From Agrobacterium vitis (GTDB taxonomy: Bacteria > Pseudomonadota > Alphaproteobacteria > Rhizobiales > Rhizobiaceae): DNA of 64,000 nucleotides. The stretch covers positions 1,656,001 through 1,720,000 of the forward strand of contig NZ_CP146242.1 of assembly GCF_037039395.1 (NCBI RefSeq), given 5' to 3'. Position numbers and translations under genes: made by a program. Under the pieces are notes generated by a model. It made no database searches, had not been told where the DNA came from, and saw only the letters and a program-made list of their open reading frames with translations. This document shows positions 8,307 through 17,854 of this stretch, in pieces; within the stretch, counting starts at the first letter, position 1, and each line of letters starts with the position of its first letter.

Positions 8307-9254
8307 TCATGCGCCGAGCAGCCACGCCCAGAACGTGACGGAAAACACGCCAAGCGCAGTCGTAATGGTGATGGTGGAGGCGGCCAGGGCATGGCCGACC
8401 CCAAAACGATTGGCGATCAGCCAGGCATTGACGCCCGTCGGCACGGAAGACGTCAGCACCAACGCCATAGTCCATTCATGCGGCAAATGCAGAACGTGGC
8501 AGGCCATCCACACGGATGCGGGCATCAGGACCAATTTCAGGGCCGAGGTAACGCTGGCAATACCAACATTGCCGGTGACACGATATTTGGTAAGCGCCAT
8601 GCCCAGCGAAATCAGCGCCGCCGGACCGGCCATGGCGGAGATCTGACTGAGCACGGTCTCAATCGTCGCGGGGATCGGCAGGCCGATCACATGCACCATA
8701 AGTCCGATGGCAAGGCCAATCACCAGTGGATTGGTGACAAGATTGCGCCCGACCTGGCGCAGGACGGCGAGCATTCCCCGCAATTGCATCCCGCTTTCCC
8801 GGCGCTCGGCATGTTCCATCAAGACTGTGCCGATCACCATCATCAAAGGCAGATGCACGGCCAGCAGAATGGAGAGGGCAACGATACCGTCATTGCCAAG
8901 CATGCGACTAACCAGAGGCAGGCCGATGAAAACATTATTGGCAAAGGCTGAGGATACCCCGGCCAGCACGCCGATTCGCTGGTCGCGGCCGAAAACCCGC
9001 GTCGCCACGAGATGGCCGATGGTCCAGGTGACACCCACTCCGGCAAAATAGGCAATCCACAACCGAAAAGGCGATGCGCCCTGAAAGTCAGCCTGGGTAA
9101 TCGTATGCAGCAGCAGAACCGGCACCGCGACCTTGAAAACAAATTCGCTTAAGGCGTCGCCGATATCCACGTTCAGGAACCGGCTGCGCACCAGCGCCCA
9201 GCCGGAAAAGATCAGCAGGAAAATCGGCAGAACATTCAAGGTGATTTCGGTCAT
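8307..9254 (-). CDS. AEC family transporter (auxin efflux carrier-like)
   Basis: An integral inner-membrane protein of 315 residues with about ten hydrophobic segments in two five-helix halves, as in the AEC family. Characteristic features are the N-terminal LPIFLLIFSGWALVRSRF, the central ANNVFIGLPLV segment with the conserved Asn-Pro-like bend, and the C-terminal SVPTGVNAWLIANRFG, where the family has conserved Pro and Asn. Members export small organic acids such as malate or malonate; the substrate here is unknown. It is a single gene, convergent with the Ala/Pro-rich gene. Confidence 0.88.
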   Translation of the reverse strand: MTEITLNVLPIFLLIFSGWALVRSRFLNVDIGDALSEFVFKVAVPVLLLHTITQADFQGASPFRLWIAYFAGVGVTWTIGHLVATRVFGRDQRIGVLAGVSSAFANNVFIGLPLVSRMLGNDGIVALSILLAVHLPLMMVIGTVLMEHAERRESGMQLRGMLAVLRQVGRNLVTNPLVIGLAIGLMVHVIGLPIPATIETVLSQISAMAGPAALISLGMALTKYRVTGNVGIASVTSALKLVLMPASVWMACHVLHLPHEWTMALVLTSSVPTGVNAWLIANRFGVGHALAASTITITTALGVFSVTFWAWLLGA

Positions 9255-9365
9255 GTCATCGATCTGTTCCGGCGGGGAGCCTCTATGGGGCCGCAGAGAG
9301 CCGCAGGTCGTGACGCAAAAAGGCGCCGGTGAGGGTTAAACGATCAAATCCCAAAGCATGATGTT

Positions 9366-9860
9366 TTAGTCCTGACCGGACAACTTGACCTGCTTGAAAC
9401 GATGCTCGAATTCCTGACGCAGGGCGCGACGCTCACGGGCCGCCTTTTCCCGCCGGATTTTCGCCGGCGTTTCGGGACAGAAGGACGGAACGGCGGTCGG
9501 CTTGCCCTCGGCATCCACGGCAACCATGGTGAAATAACAGGAATTGGTATGGCGGCGTTCACCGGTGCGGATTTCCTCCGCCTCGACCCGAATGCCGATT
9601 TCCATTGATGTGCGCCCGGCATAATTGACCGAGGCGCGGAACGTCACGAGTTCACCGACATGGATCGGCTGACGGAACACTACCTGATCCACCGACAGCG
9701 TCACCGCATATTGCTGGGAAAAGCGTGAGGCGCAGGAATAGGCGACCCGGTCGAGAATGTTCAGCAGCGCGCCGCCATGCACCTTGCCGGAAAAATTCGC
9801 CATATCCGGCGTCATCAATACCACCATTTCAAGTTCGCTGGGGTCGTGGCCACGGTCCAT
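9366..9860 (-). CDS. hotdog-fold acyl-CoA thioesterase (YciA/BACH type)
   Basis: Predicted cytosolic acyl-CoA hydrolase. The 164-residue protein is one hotdog domain: VHGGALLNILDRVAY contains the helix with the catalytic Asp of the YciA/BACH group, followed by VDQVVFRQPIHVGELV and VNYAGRTSMEIGIRVEAE. The C-terminal 40 residues are charged and helical (KIRREKAARERRALRQEFEHRFK), a common extension in this family. The start at 9860 is the only sensible ATG before the fold. It is a monocistronic gene between the AEC carrier and the phosphomannomutase. Confidence 0.88.
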   Translation of the reverse strand: MDRGHDPSELEMVVLMTPDMANFSGKVHGGALLNILDRVAYSCASRFSQQYAVTLSVDQVVFRQPIHVGELVTFRASVNYAGRTSMEIGIRVEAEEIRTGERRHTNSCYFTMVAVDAEGKPTAVPSFCPETPAKIRREKAARERRALRQEFEHRFKQVKLSGQD

Positions 9861-10023
9861 CGGTCATCCTTTTGCAATAAAATTATCCTGAAAATGATGT
9901 ACCCGCAGCAGGCACGCGGCGGAAGCGAAAAGCGCATGACAATCCCTTGCGTTCCAAGGACAGCAAGCCGCCGGGAAGCGTATCACCTTGTTTATCCGCT
10001 TGATTGACAGGCCTCTGGGTTTG

Positions 10024-11448
10024 TCAATCTGGCCATTTTGCCAGCAAGGCAAGACCTTGGGCCAGCAGGCTGGCCGCCGATGCCTGATCGCTTGCCTCGA
10101 CATAGCAGCGCATTTCCGGGGCGTTGCCGGAAGGGCGGAAATGGATGACCCTGTTATCATCGAGCGTCACACGCAAACCATCGATATCGCTGGTTTCACG
10201 CACACCCCCTATAGGCGCCAGGAAACTACGCAGGTTTTCGTCCGAGCCGCGCAGAAATGCCATTAGCGCACTGCTTTTGTCCAAGGCGTAGTGTTCCAGA
10301 CGGTCGGAAAGGGCAATCGGCAGGCGATAATCTGACACCACGGCGGAGAGTGTCTGTCCGGTGCTCGCCGCTGCATAGAGCGCTGCCAGGATAGGCATAA
10401 CACAATCGCGGGTCGGCAGAGCGGCAAGCCTGCCATCATGAACGGTGAAATCGGAGGCAAGCATCACGCCGCCATTCGCCTCAAAGCCGATCACGCCAGT
10501 CTCACCCGCCGAGAGCGCCGCATTCATCGCTGCAATCACGTAAGGAGAGCCGACGCGGGTGCGTAAGACCGAAAACCCGCTTGCCGCCTCAATGCCCGAA
10601 TTGGAGGTAACAGGTGTGGCAATCACCTTGGCGCCGAGCAGAGTTGCAGTGATCAGGCCCAGCAGATCGCCGCGCAAGGGCGCGCCCTTTTCATCGGCCA
10701 CCAATGGACGGTCGGCATCGCCATCGGTGGAGACGATGGCATCCAGGCCATGTTCGCTTGACCAGGCGGAAAGTTTGCCGATTGTTTCAGGCGATACCGC
10801 CTCGGTATCAACAGGGACGAAGATCTCCGAGCGCCCCAGCGGCAGGACGGATGCGCCATAGCCCTCAAGAAGGGTCACCAGCATGTCACGCGCCACGCTG
10901 CTATGCTGATAGACGCCGATTTTCATGCCCTCAAAGGCGGCAGGGGGCAGGACAGCCATATTGCGTTTTAGAAACAGGTCTACGGCAATCGCGTATCGGT
11001 CTTCGCCTACGGCATGTTCAACGCGGTTAGCGGCCTCATCAGCCGCCAACTCAGCGGCAAGCGCTGTGATCGCCTCTTCGTCAGCCTTGTCGATTTCCCC
11101 ATCCGGCCGATAGAATTTGATGCCGTTGCGGTCGGCTGGAATGTGAGAGCCAGTAACCATCAGCGAGGCCGCACCGATCTTGCTGCCATAAAAGGCCAGC
11201 GCTGGGGTGGGAATGGCTCCACAATCGACCGGCACCAGCCCTTCCCGTTGCAGTGCGCCCATACAGGTGGCAGCGATTTCCGGGCTGGACGGGCGAAAAT
11301 CCTGGCCAATCAGCACGGTCGCGCCCGGTTTGGCATAGCCCTTGGCAAGCAGCATTCTGGCAAATGCCGTCGCATGCAGAGCCGAAACGCCGCCGACCAG
11401 CTCCAAAGAGAGACCACGCAGTCCGCTGGTGCCGAATTTTACCGCCAT
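10024..11448 (-). CDS. phosphomannomutase/phosphoglucomutase family enzyme
   Basis: Alpha-D-phosphohexomutase that interconverts hexose 1- and 6-phosphates, probably feeding GDP-mannose for surface polysaccharide. All four functional loops are present: TGSHIPADRNGIKFY with the phosphoserine near residue 100, DGDADRPL metal loop near residue 230, GFEANGG sugar loop near residue 310, and RPSGNAPEMRCYVEA phosphate-binding loop near the C terminus. Length (474) is normal. The ATG at 11448 has GAGG ten bases upstream; an in-frame TTG three codons earlier is less likely. Mannose against glucose specificity cannot be read from this. Confidence 0.9.
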   Translation of the reverse strand: MAVKFGTSGLRGLSLELVGGVSALHATAFARMLLAKGYAKPGATVLIGQDFRPSSPEIAATCMGALQREGLVPVDCGAIPTPALAFYGSKIGAASLMVTGSHIPADRNGIKFYRPDGEIDKADEEAITALAAELAADEAANRVEHAVGEDRYAIAVDLFLKRNMAVLPPAAFEGMKIGVYQHSSVARDMLVTLLEGYGASVLPLGRSEIFVPVDTEAVSPETIGKLSAWSSEHGLDAIVSTDGDADRPLVADEKGAPLRGDLLGLITATLLGAKVIATPVTSNSGIEAASGFSVLRTRVGSPYVIAAMNAALSAGETGVIGFEANGGVMLASDFTVHDGRLAALPTRDCVMPILAALYAAASTGQTLSAVVSDYRLPIALSDRLEHYALDKSSALMAFLRGSDENLRSFLAPIGGVRETSDIDGLRVTLDDNRVIHFRPSGNAPEMRCYVEASDQASAASLLAQGLALLAKWPD

Positions 11449-11633
11449 AGGGGTCAAGCCTCGCTGTCATCAGGTGATCGCCCACATCCTGCGCGGTCAT
11501 CGCGCGAGGTGCTTCGATCAACACTGTGTAAACCAATTCAAAGCAGACGAAAGCATCGTTTATGCATCGAACCGGATAAAACGGGGAACCGGATAAGACG
11601 GGATTGAAGAGCGAAGAGGCAGGAGCCAGAACG

Positions 11634-11753
11634 CAAAAGAGCCCGACGCGGGAGGAGGATGCGTCGGGCTCTTGAACTTGATCGGCAATTGGGAGGAGGA
11701 GTATCGCCGATCCCTTCAAAGCGACACTGGGAGGAGGAGTGCGTCGCTTCGAT
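11634..11753 (-). ncRNA. alpha-r14 (NfeR1/Smr14C-like) small RNA with three anti-SD hairpins
   Basis: Read on the minus strand, three consecutive hairpins each present the same loop, (T)CCTCCTCCC. Stem pairs in plus-strand positions are 11719-11725 with 11743-11749, 11680-11686 with 11706-11712, and 11638-11649 with 11661-11672. The last is a strong GC stem followed by four U, a Rho-independent terminator that also carries the loop motif. The loop is complementary to Shine-Dalgarno sequences. Repeated CCUCCUCCC loops and about 120 nt length are the hallmark of the rhizobial alpha-r14 family (S. meliloti NfeR1), post-transcriptional repressors of mRNAs, often transporter mRNAs. Ends are estimated. 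Confidence 0.85.
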
Positions 11754-11760
11754 GGTTTAA

Positions 11761-11766
11761 ATATAG
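11761..11766 (-). promoter_or_regulatory. -10 box of the small RNA promoter
   Basis: Minus-strand CTATAT (plus ATATAG) equals the alphaproteobacterial -10 consensus and lies about eight bases before the inferred 5' end of the small RNA. No clear -35 is visible at 17-18 bp (best is GATATT), so an activator may be needed. Confidence 0.55.
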
Positions 11767-11999
11767 AGGATTTCCCGAGAATGAATATCGTTAATACCGC
11801 ATTGCAGCAATGTATTCAGCGCATAGCGAAAGCGTGAAAACCCCGGCATTTTACGAAATCTATCAAGAAAAGGAGGCCTTTCACCCTCCATCGCCGATCA
11901 TCCGCTGGCGAATGAGTAGAATTTGCGCACTTCCAATCGAGACGATTGCATAGCCACCGGATCAAGCGCGGGCAGAGCTGGAGGATTGTCCACGAGGCC
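11767..11999. other. intergenic region between the small RNA and the IS
   Basis: No gene or repeat recognised. The stretch may contain upstream activating sites of the small RNA and forms the left flank of the insertion sequence. Confidence 0.4.
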
Positions 12000-13392
12000 T
12001 AGCACTACTTTGGCAGAATTGAATTTTTGCTTTGAAAGTGCTGTTGACAGTGCGGACATCGGATCTGTGCTGTCGGTATAGCAAGCGCATTGATCACGGC
12101 TCGACGGACGGCTGGCAAGGTCGGTTCAGGCGGCCCACGGCGAACTCGTCGCTTCTTTTTTTTCCCGCTTTGCAGTTTGCAATCTCTGGTGCTGGAGAAA
12201 AGCATAAGCGATCATCGTCATCAGAGCGTGCCGATGTAGGCCTTGCCACGATCGGCCCTCGAAGTGATCGAGACCGAGCTCCTCTTTCATCTGCTGATGC
12301 GCCTGTTCGCAGACCCATCTCGCCTTGATCGCGGCCGCCAGCACTTTCAATGTCGCATCGACCGGCAAGTTGGACAGGTAGTATTTGCGCTCGTCGTTTG
12401 ATCGCCATTCGCCAACTAGCCAGGCCGCTTCGCCCGGCATGTGCTGCTGTCCCTTGTCATAGATGCGCAATGCTGCAAACCGTGCGGTCAGGCGACCTTT
12501 TGTGCCGCGGCGCCAACTGACCTTCTTCCAGCTTGCAGATGCCAACATCGTTTCGGCGGCAACCGAAAGGGTGTCGGGGATCGAATGCTTGCGAGGACGG
12601 CCATGACCGGAGACGGGAAAGATCAATCCGACATCATCGGGATAAACCTTCTGATGCTTGGGGATACCGACCGCCCAGGTGAGGCCACGTTCACTTAAGC
12701 CCTTTCGGAACGCAGCCGACAGGCCGTAACCTGCGTCAGCCAGCACTGTGCCAAACCGGACACCGGTCACGATCAACCGATCGATCTCGGCAAGAGCAAT
12801 CTCCGGCTTCGTGCGAGAGGTCCGCATGTCGTCTGGGACCCCAGCCTTCGCCATGCGCTCCTGATCACCGATCCAGCTATCCGGCAGGAACAGACGCAGG
12901 CCAACCGGGACCGGCACCTCGTCTCGCGCAAGCGTCACCGACACCAGCGTCTGGCAATTTGCTCTCTTGCCCAGCATCGAGGCGTATTGCGGCGCGACTC
13001 CGACCGAATGATCACCCTTCTTCGGCAGGCCGATGTCATCAATCACCAGAAACGCATCGGATGCGCCAACGATCCTGTCCGCCTGCAGCGCGAGCTCGGC
13101 CTCAAGAGGAACAGCATCCCAAAGGCCATCGGAAATGAAATGGTGGAGGCGGTCATATTGGCCTGGAGCGAACCGTTCCGCCATCGGCTCAATACTTTTG
13201 CGGTCTCCGGGGCCGATAAGCCCCGACACATAAAGTGGACACATCTGTCGCCGTTTCTTGTGTCCAAGCTTCTCCAGAAACGGCTGCAAAAATCCTGAAA
13301 GCTCCGTATCCCAATCCACCATATCGCCCCCCAAAAGTGAGAGCGCAAATCATCTCAAACCAAGCTTGCCCGAATCTACCAAAGTAGTGCTA
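12000..13392. mobile_element. IS701-family insertion sequence, complete
   Basis: The element is bounded by near-perfect inverted repeats: TAGCACTACTTTGGCAGA at the left end (12000-12017) and the complement of TAGCACTACTTTGGTAGA at the right end (13375-13392), one mismatch in 18. It carries a single full-length transposase gene. IS701 elements typically duplicate four bases YTAR. Here the left junction reads CTAG (11999-12002) and the right CTAA (13390-13393), so the duplication is imperfect or the exact ends differ by a few bases. Confidence 0.88.
12126..13322 (-). CDS. IS701 family DDE transposase
   Basis: A 398-residue transposase, apparently intact. The RNase H-like core shows VIDDIGLPKKG (first Asp), VLADAGYG (second Asp) and, near the C terminus, WVCEQAHQQMKEELGLDHFEGRSW containing the catalytic Glu and the family's EELGLDHFEGR block. 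The N terminus (DWDTELSGFLQPFLEKLGHK, CPLYVSGLIGPGDRKS) is typical of IS701 proteins. I use the ATG at 13322; a TTG at 13334 is possible. No frameshift or internal stop is present, so the element may be active. Confidence 0.92.
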   Translation of the reverse strand: MVDWDTELSGFLQPFLEKLGHKKRRQMCPLYVSGLIGPGDRKSIEPMAERFAPGQYDRLHHFISDGLWDAVPLEAELALQADRIVGASDAFLVIDDIGLPKKGDHSVGVAPQYASMLGKRANCQTLVSVTLARDEVPVPVGLRLFLPDSWIGDQERMAKAGVPDDMRTSRTKPEIALAEIDRLIVTGVRFGTVLADAGYGLSAAFRKGLSERGLTWAVGIPKHQKVYPDDVGLIFPVSGHGRPRKHSIPDTLSVAAETMLASASWKKVSWRRGTKGRLTARFAALRIYDKGQQHMPGEAAWLVGEWRSNDERKYYLSNLPVDATLKVLAAAIKARWVCEQAHQQMKEELGLDHFEGRSWQGLHRHALMTMIAYAFLQHQRLQTAKREKKEATSSPWAA

Positions 13393-13557
13393 ACGGCGCA
13401 ATGGCCTGAGAGACAAAGCCCCCTGCTGGAAGCCAGGCTGCAAACCAAACCTGCATGGACCTTAGAAAGACCCAAAAACCGTCCTAGGAAAACCAGATCC
13501 TCGCCGATATAAATTTTGCACATCGCGTCCGTGGCAAAACAAGCAAAGATTTCATCC

Positions 13558-15084
13558 ATGCAGACAAAGCCGAATATCCTGCTGATCACCGCGGACCAAT
13601 GGCGGGGCGATTGCCTGTCTGCGGTCGGCCATCCCGTGGTGCAGACGCCCAATGTTGATCGGTTGGCGGCAGAAGGCCTGTTGTTTCACCGGCATTTCGC
13701 CGCAGCCGCCCCTTGCTCGCCAGCGCGGGCGGCGATCTATACCGGGCTTTACCAGATGAACAACCGGGTCTGCCGCAATGGTTCACCGCTCGATGCCCGT
13801 TTCGACACGGTGGCATTGGCGGCGCGTCGGGCCGGTTACGATCCGACGCTGTTTGGCTATACCGATGTTTCGCCCGATCCACGGCGTCTGGCCCCCGCCG
13901 ACCCGCATCTGACCAGTTATGAGGGGGTGTTACCGGGCTTTACGGTTGGGCAATTGCTGCTGGAAGATGACCGCCAATGGCTGAGCTGGCTAAAGACCCG
14001 GCGCGGCGGGGCGCGGCCCGGATGCGAACTCCACCAGACCGGACAGGACCGGCCAGTCCAGCCCAATCAGGAGCCCCCGGCCTATAGCGCAGAGGAAACC
14101 CCGACCGCATTTCTGACCGAGGCTTTCCTGAACTGGCGCGAGGAGCAGACGCGCCCCTGGTTTGCACATATTTCCTTCCTGCGCCCGCATCCACCCTTCT
14201 GCGTTCCCGAACCTTATAACCGGATGTTTACGCCGGGCAGCGGCCCCAAACCTGTGCGTCATCCGACGCTGGAAGCGGAAATGGCCGTGCATCCGCTGGC
14301 AGAGCTGATGCTGCCGCACCTGCAGCAATCCTCTTTCATTGCCGGCGCTAAAGGCCGCGTCTGCGACTGGAGTTCAGAACAGATCGACGTGATCCGCGCC
14401 ACCTATTACGGCATGATCGCCGAGGTCGATGCCCAGTTTGGCCGGATCGTCGATGATCTGAAGGACAGCGGCGCCTGGAACGATACGATCATCGTCTTCA
14501 CCTCCGACCACGCCGAAATGCTGGGCGACCACTGGATGCTGGGCAAGGGCGGGACCTATGACGGTAGCTATCATATTCCACTGGTGATCCGCGATCCGGC
14601 TAACACCGGCACCCACGGGCAGGTGGTGGAGGCCTTCACCAGCGCCGCCGACCTGATGCCGACGCTGCTAGACCGGATGGGCGTCAGCCCGCTCAATCAT
14701 CAGGACGGCGGCTCTCTGCTGCCATTTCTTGCTGGCACCCAGCCCGATGAATGGCGAGACCACGCATTCTGGGAATTCGATTTCCGGGATGTGGTGACAA
14801 ATTCCACGGAGAATGCTCTCGGTCTGAAATCCAGCCAGTGCAATCTGGCTGTGATCCGTGATGAAAAGTTCAAATATGTGCATTTTGCCGGAATGCCAGC
14901 GCTGCTGTTCGACCTTCAGGCCGATCCCGGCGAACTGACCAATCTGGCCGGGGACCCGGAATATGTTGCGATAAGGCTGCATTATGCCGAAAAGCTGTTG
15001 TCGCTTCGCGCCGAGCATCTGGACCAGACCCTGGCCTATACCGAGCTTTGCGAACAAGGACCGATGAGCAATCCGAAACGGTGA
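13558..15084 (+). CDS. sulfatase-superfamily hydrolase (sulfatase or phosphonate monoester hydrolase type)
   Basis: A 508-residue alkaline phosphatase-superfamily enzyme. PNILLITADQWRGD gives the first metal Asp pair. CSPARAAIYTGLY is the C-x-P-x-R signature whose Cys becomes formylglycine. VFTSDHAEMLGDHWMLGKGG supplies further metal ligands and the conserved Lys. Rhizobial phosphonate monoester hydrolases and choline sulfatases have the same core, and the substrate cannot be told. There is no signal peptide, so it is cytosolic. The ATG at 13558 begins directly before the fold. The gene starts 166 bases after the IS right end, so its promoter may be affected by the insertion. Confidence 0.88.
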   Translation: MQTKPNILLITADQWRGDCLSAVGHPVVQTPNVDRLAAEGLLFHRHFAAAAPCSPARAAIYTGLYQMNNRVCRNGSPLDARFDTVALAARRAGYDPTLFGYTDVSPDPRRLAPADPHLTSYEGVLPGFTVGQLLLEDDRQWLSWLKTRRGGARPGCELHQTGQDRPVQPNQEPPAYSAEETPTAFLTEAFLNWREEQTRPWFAHISFLRPHPPFCVPEPYNRMFTPGSGPKPVRHPTLEAEMAVHPLAELMLPHLQQSSFIAGAKGRVCDWSSEQIDVIRATYYGMIAEVDAQFGRIVDDLKDSGAWNDTIIVFTSDHAEMLGDHWMLGKGGTYDGSYHIPLVIRDPANTGTHGQVVEAFTSAADLMPTLLDRMGVSPLNHQDGGSLLPFLAGTQPDEWRDHAFWEFDFRDVVTNSTENALGLKSSQCNLAVIRDEKFKYVHFAGMPALLFDLQADPGELTNLAGDPEYVAIRLHYAEKLLSLRAEHLDQTLAYTELCEQGPMSNPKR

Positions 15085-15143
15085 AGGCGTGATTTCAGGC
15101 GCGGTCCTTGATATTCGGTATCGCTGCACGACTGTTTCCGCTA

Positions 15144-15186
15144 TACAGCGCCGTGCGCCCTATATGGCGCACAAAGGTTCGCTGTA
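15144..15186. repeat. palindromic repeat, module B
   Basis: TACAGCGCCGTGCGCC-TATAT-GGCGCACAAAGGTTCGCTGTA, nearly identical to the copy at 36065-36109. The outer arms TACAGCG/CGCTGTA and inner arms GTGCGCC/GGCGCAC are both paired. It lies 50 bases upstream of nrnC and is followed by the same 'TTTATATCTGCTGCA' sequence that links B to A at 36110. Confidence 0.85.
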
Positions 15187-15235
15187 GCGCTTTATATCTG
15201 CTGCACAAAGACCGAAGAGACAGCAGGAGACAGGC

Positions 15236-15862
15236 ATGGCTTCAACCATTCGCTACCATGAAGGCGATATCAGCAGCGAAGATGCGGCGCGCTATACCCG
15301 CGCCATCGCCATCGACACCGAAACGCTGGGGCTTATCCCTCGCCGCGACCGGCTCTGTGTGGTGCAGCTTTCACCGGGCGACGGCACAGCCGACGTCATT
15401 CGCATTGCACCTGGCCAGCGCCAGGCACCCAACCTGACCGCCCTGCTGGAAGACCCGACCCGGGAGAAAATCTTCCATTACGGCCGGTTCGATATTGCCG
15501 TGCTGTTTCATACCTTCGGCGTGACCACCACGCCGGTGTTCTGCACCAAGATCGCCTCGCGTCTGTCGCGCACCTATACCGACCGGCATGGATTGAAGGA
15601 CAATCTCAAGGAAATGCTTGATGTGGATGTGTCCAAGGCCCAGCAATCCTCTGACTGGGCGGCGGAAATGCTGTCTCCGGCGCAGCTCGAATATGCAGCC
15701 TCCGACGTGCTCTATCTGCACGCGCTGCGCGACAAGCTGACCGCCCGGCTGGTGCGCGATGGCCGTATGGATCACGCCACCGCCTGTTTCGAGTTCCTGC
15801 CCACCCGCGCCAAGCTTGACCTGCTCGGTTGGGAAGAGACCGATATTTTCGCCCATAGCTGA
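15236..15862 (+). CDS. nrnC: NrnC-type 3'-5' exoribonuclease (nanoRNase C)
   Basis: A DEDD-family exonuclease of 208 residues, the size of alphaproteobacterial NrnC rather than full RNase D, because the HRDC domains are missing. Catalytic motifs are AIDTETLGL (first Asp-Glu, near residue 24), HYGRFDIAVL (Asp, near 86) and YAASDVLYLHAL (Tyr and Asp, near 154-158), making it DEDDy. NrnC finishes RNA decay by degrading dinucleotides and is the functional counterpart of Orn in this class. The ATG at 15236 has CAGGAGA in front. A strong bidirectional terminator follows. Confidence 0.9.
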   Translation: MASTIRYHEGDISSEDAARYTRAIAIDTETLGLIPRRDRLCVVQLSPGDGTADVIRIAPGQRQAPNLTALLEDPTREKIFHYGRFDIAVLFHTFGVTTTPVFCTKIASRLSRTYTDRHGLKDNLKEMLDVDVSKAQQSSDWAAEMLSPAQLEYAASDVLYLHALRDKLTARLVRDGRMDHATACFEFLPTRAKLDLLGWEETDIFAHS

Positions 15863-15879
15863 GCGCAGACTTTTCTCAC

Positions 15880-15919
15880 AAAAAAGGCGGAGAACCTCCC
15901 GGTTCTCCGCCTTTTTTTA
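15880..15919. terminator. bidirectional Rho-independent terminator, nrnC/lepA
   Basis: A perfect 16-base stem, AAAAAGGCGGAGAACC-TCCC-GGTTCTCCGCCTTTTT, with A and T tracts on both sides. It serves the convergent genes nrnC (plus) and lepA (minus). Confidence 0.93.
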
Positions 15920-15943
15920 TTGAACTCTGTCTATTTTAACCCG

Positions 15944-17767
15944 TTACTCGTCGCTCATTTTCAGAGCGGCAATAAAGGCTTCCTGCGGTATTTCGACCTT
16001 GCCGAACTGGCGCATCCGCTTCTTACCGGCCTTCTGCTTGTCCAGCAGCTTGCGCTTACGGCTGGCATCACCGCCGTAGCACTTGGCGGTCACGTCCTTG
16101 CGCATTGCTGAAATGGTCTCGCGCGCGATCACATTGCCGCCGATGGCAGCCTGGATCGGGATCTTGAACATATGCCGCGGGATAAGATCCTTCAGCTTTT
16201 CGCACATGTCTCGACCGCGCTTTTCCGCTGCCGAGCGATGCACCAGCATCGACAGAGCATCGACGGGCTCGCCATTGACCATGATCGACATCTTGACCAA
16301 ATTGCCTTCGCGATAAGCGTCCAGGTGATAGTCGAAAGAGGCATAGCCCTTCGAGATCGACTTCAATCGATCGTAGAAATCAAACACCACTTCATTGAGC
16401 GGCAGTTCATAGGTCAGCATGGCTCGTTTGCCGACATAGGTCAGCTCGGTTTGCACACCACGACGGTCCTGGCAGAGCTTGAGGATGCCGCCGAGATAGT
16501 CATCCGGCGTCAGGATCGTCGCCTTGATCCACGGTTCGTGTATTTCAGAGATCCGCACCACATCCGGCATGTCTGCCGGGTTGTGCAACTCGCGCTCGCT
16601 GCCATCGGTCATGAACAGCTTGTAGACAACCGAAGGCGCCGTGGCGATCAGGTCAAGGTCGAACTCACGCTCCAGCCGCTCCTGGATGATTTCCAGATGC
16701 AGCAAGCCCAGGAAGCCGCAACGGAAACCGAAGCCCAGCGCTGCCGAACTTTCCATTTCAAACGAAAAGCTCGCGTCATTGAGGCGAAGTTTGCCCATCG
16801 CTGAGCGCAGATCTTCAAAATCAGCTGCATCGACTGGAAACAGCCCACAGAACACCACAGGCTGGGCAGGCTTGAAACCGGGCAGCATGGTGGCTGTCGG
16901 GCGCTTATCTTCCGTGATGGTATCGCCAACGCGGGTATCGGCCACTTCCTTGATCGAACCGGTAAAAAACCCGATTTCGCCCGGACCAAGACTGTCGACA
17001 GCCAGCATTTTCGGCGTCAAAACGCCGACACGCTCCACCTGATATTTCGCGTCCGTGCCCATCATCCTGATAGTCTGACCCTTGGTCAAAACACCGTCTA
17101 TGACGCGCACCAGAACCATAACGCCCAGATATGTATCATACCAGCTATCGACCAACAGTGCTTTCAGCGGACCTTTGTCGCCCAGTTCACTTTTCGGCGC
17201 TGGCAAATGTTTGACAATGGCTTCCAGCACATCGGGAATGCCAAGCCCGGTCTTGGCGGAAATCAGCACTGCTTCAGAGGCATCGATGCCGATGACTTCC
17301 TCGATCTGTTCCTTGATCCGGTCCGGTTCGGCGGCAGGCAGGTCGATCTTGTTGAGAACGGTGACGATCTCGTGGTTGTTATCGATGGCCTGATAGACAT
17401 TGGCCAGCGTCTGGGCTTCGACGCCCTGGGACGCATCCACCACCAGAAGCGAACCTTCGCAGGCCGACAGCGACCGCGAAACTTCATAGGCGAAGTCGAC
17501 ATGGCCGGGTGTGTCGATCAGGTTCAGCACATAGGTTTCACCATCATTGGCCTTATAGTGCAGGCGCACGGTCTGCGCCTTGATGGTGATGCCGCGTTCA
17601 CGCTCGATATCCATGCTATCGAGCACCTGCTCCGACATATCACGCTCTGCCAGGCCACCGGTGGTCTGGATCAGGCGGTCGGCCAGCGTCGATTTGCCAT
17701 GGTCGATATGGGCGACGATGGAAAAATTGCGGATATGGTCGAGAGGCGTGCGGTTTTGTGTGCTCAT
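15944..17767 (-). CDS. lepA: elongation factor 4 (LepA)
   Basis: Ribosome-associated GTPase of 607 residues, back-translocase/initiation-related factor. GTPase motifs are [13 protein letters not shown] (G1), RGITIKAQ (G2), DTPGHVDF (G3), NKIDLP (G4) and SAKTG (G5) in the first 170 residues. The LepA-specific C-terminal domain ends [37 protein letters not shown] and [18 protein letters not shown]. The ATG at 17767 ([17 protein letters not shown]) matches LepA N termini; 18 further upstream codons in the open frame do not. Core housekeeping gene. Confidence 0.97.
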   Translation of the reverse strand: MSTQNRTPLDHIRNFSIVAHIDHGKSTLADRLIQTTGGLAERDMSEQVLDSMDIERERGITIKAQTVRLHYKANDGETYVLNLIDTPGHVDFAYEVSRSLSACEGSLLVVDASQGVEAQTLANVYQAIDNNHEIVTVLNKIDLPAAEPDRIKEQIEEVIGIDASEAVLISAKTGLGIPDVLEAIVKHLPAPKSELGDKGPLKALLVDSWYDTYLGVMVLVRVIDGVLTKGQTIRMMGTDAKYQVERVGVLTPKMLAVDSLGPGEIGFFTGSIKEVADTRVGDTITEDKRPTATMLPGFKPAQPVVFCGLFPVDAADFEDLRSAMGKLRLNDASFSFEMESSAALGFGFRCGFLGLLHLEIIQERLEREFDLDLIATAPSVVYKLFMTDGSERELHNPADMPDVVRISEIHEPWIKATILTPDDYLGGILKLCQDRRGVQTELTYVGKRAMLTYELPLNEVVFDFYDRLKSISKGYASFDYHLDAYREGNLVKMSIMVNGEPVDALSMLVHRSAAEKRGRDMCEKLKDLIPRHMFKIPIQAAIGGNVIARETISAMRKDVTAKCYGGDASRKRKLLDKQKAGKKRMRQFGKVEIPQEAFIAALKMSDE

Positions 17768-17854
17768 GGCCTGCGCATATAGCAGCGCGCCCGCATGCCG
17801 CAAAGCGGAAATGCGGGGCATTTGAAGGATAATTTAACCTGTGACCGGGTGAAA

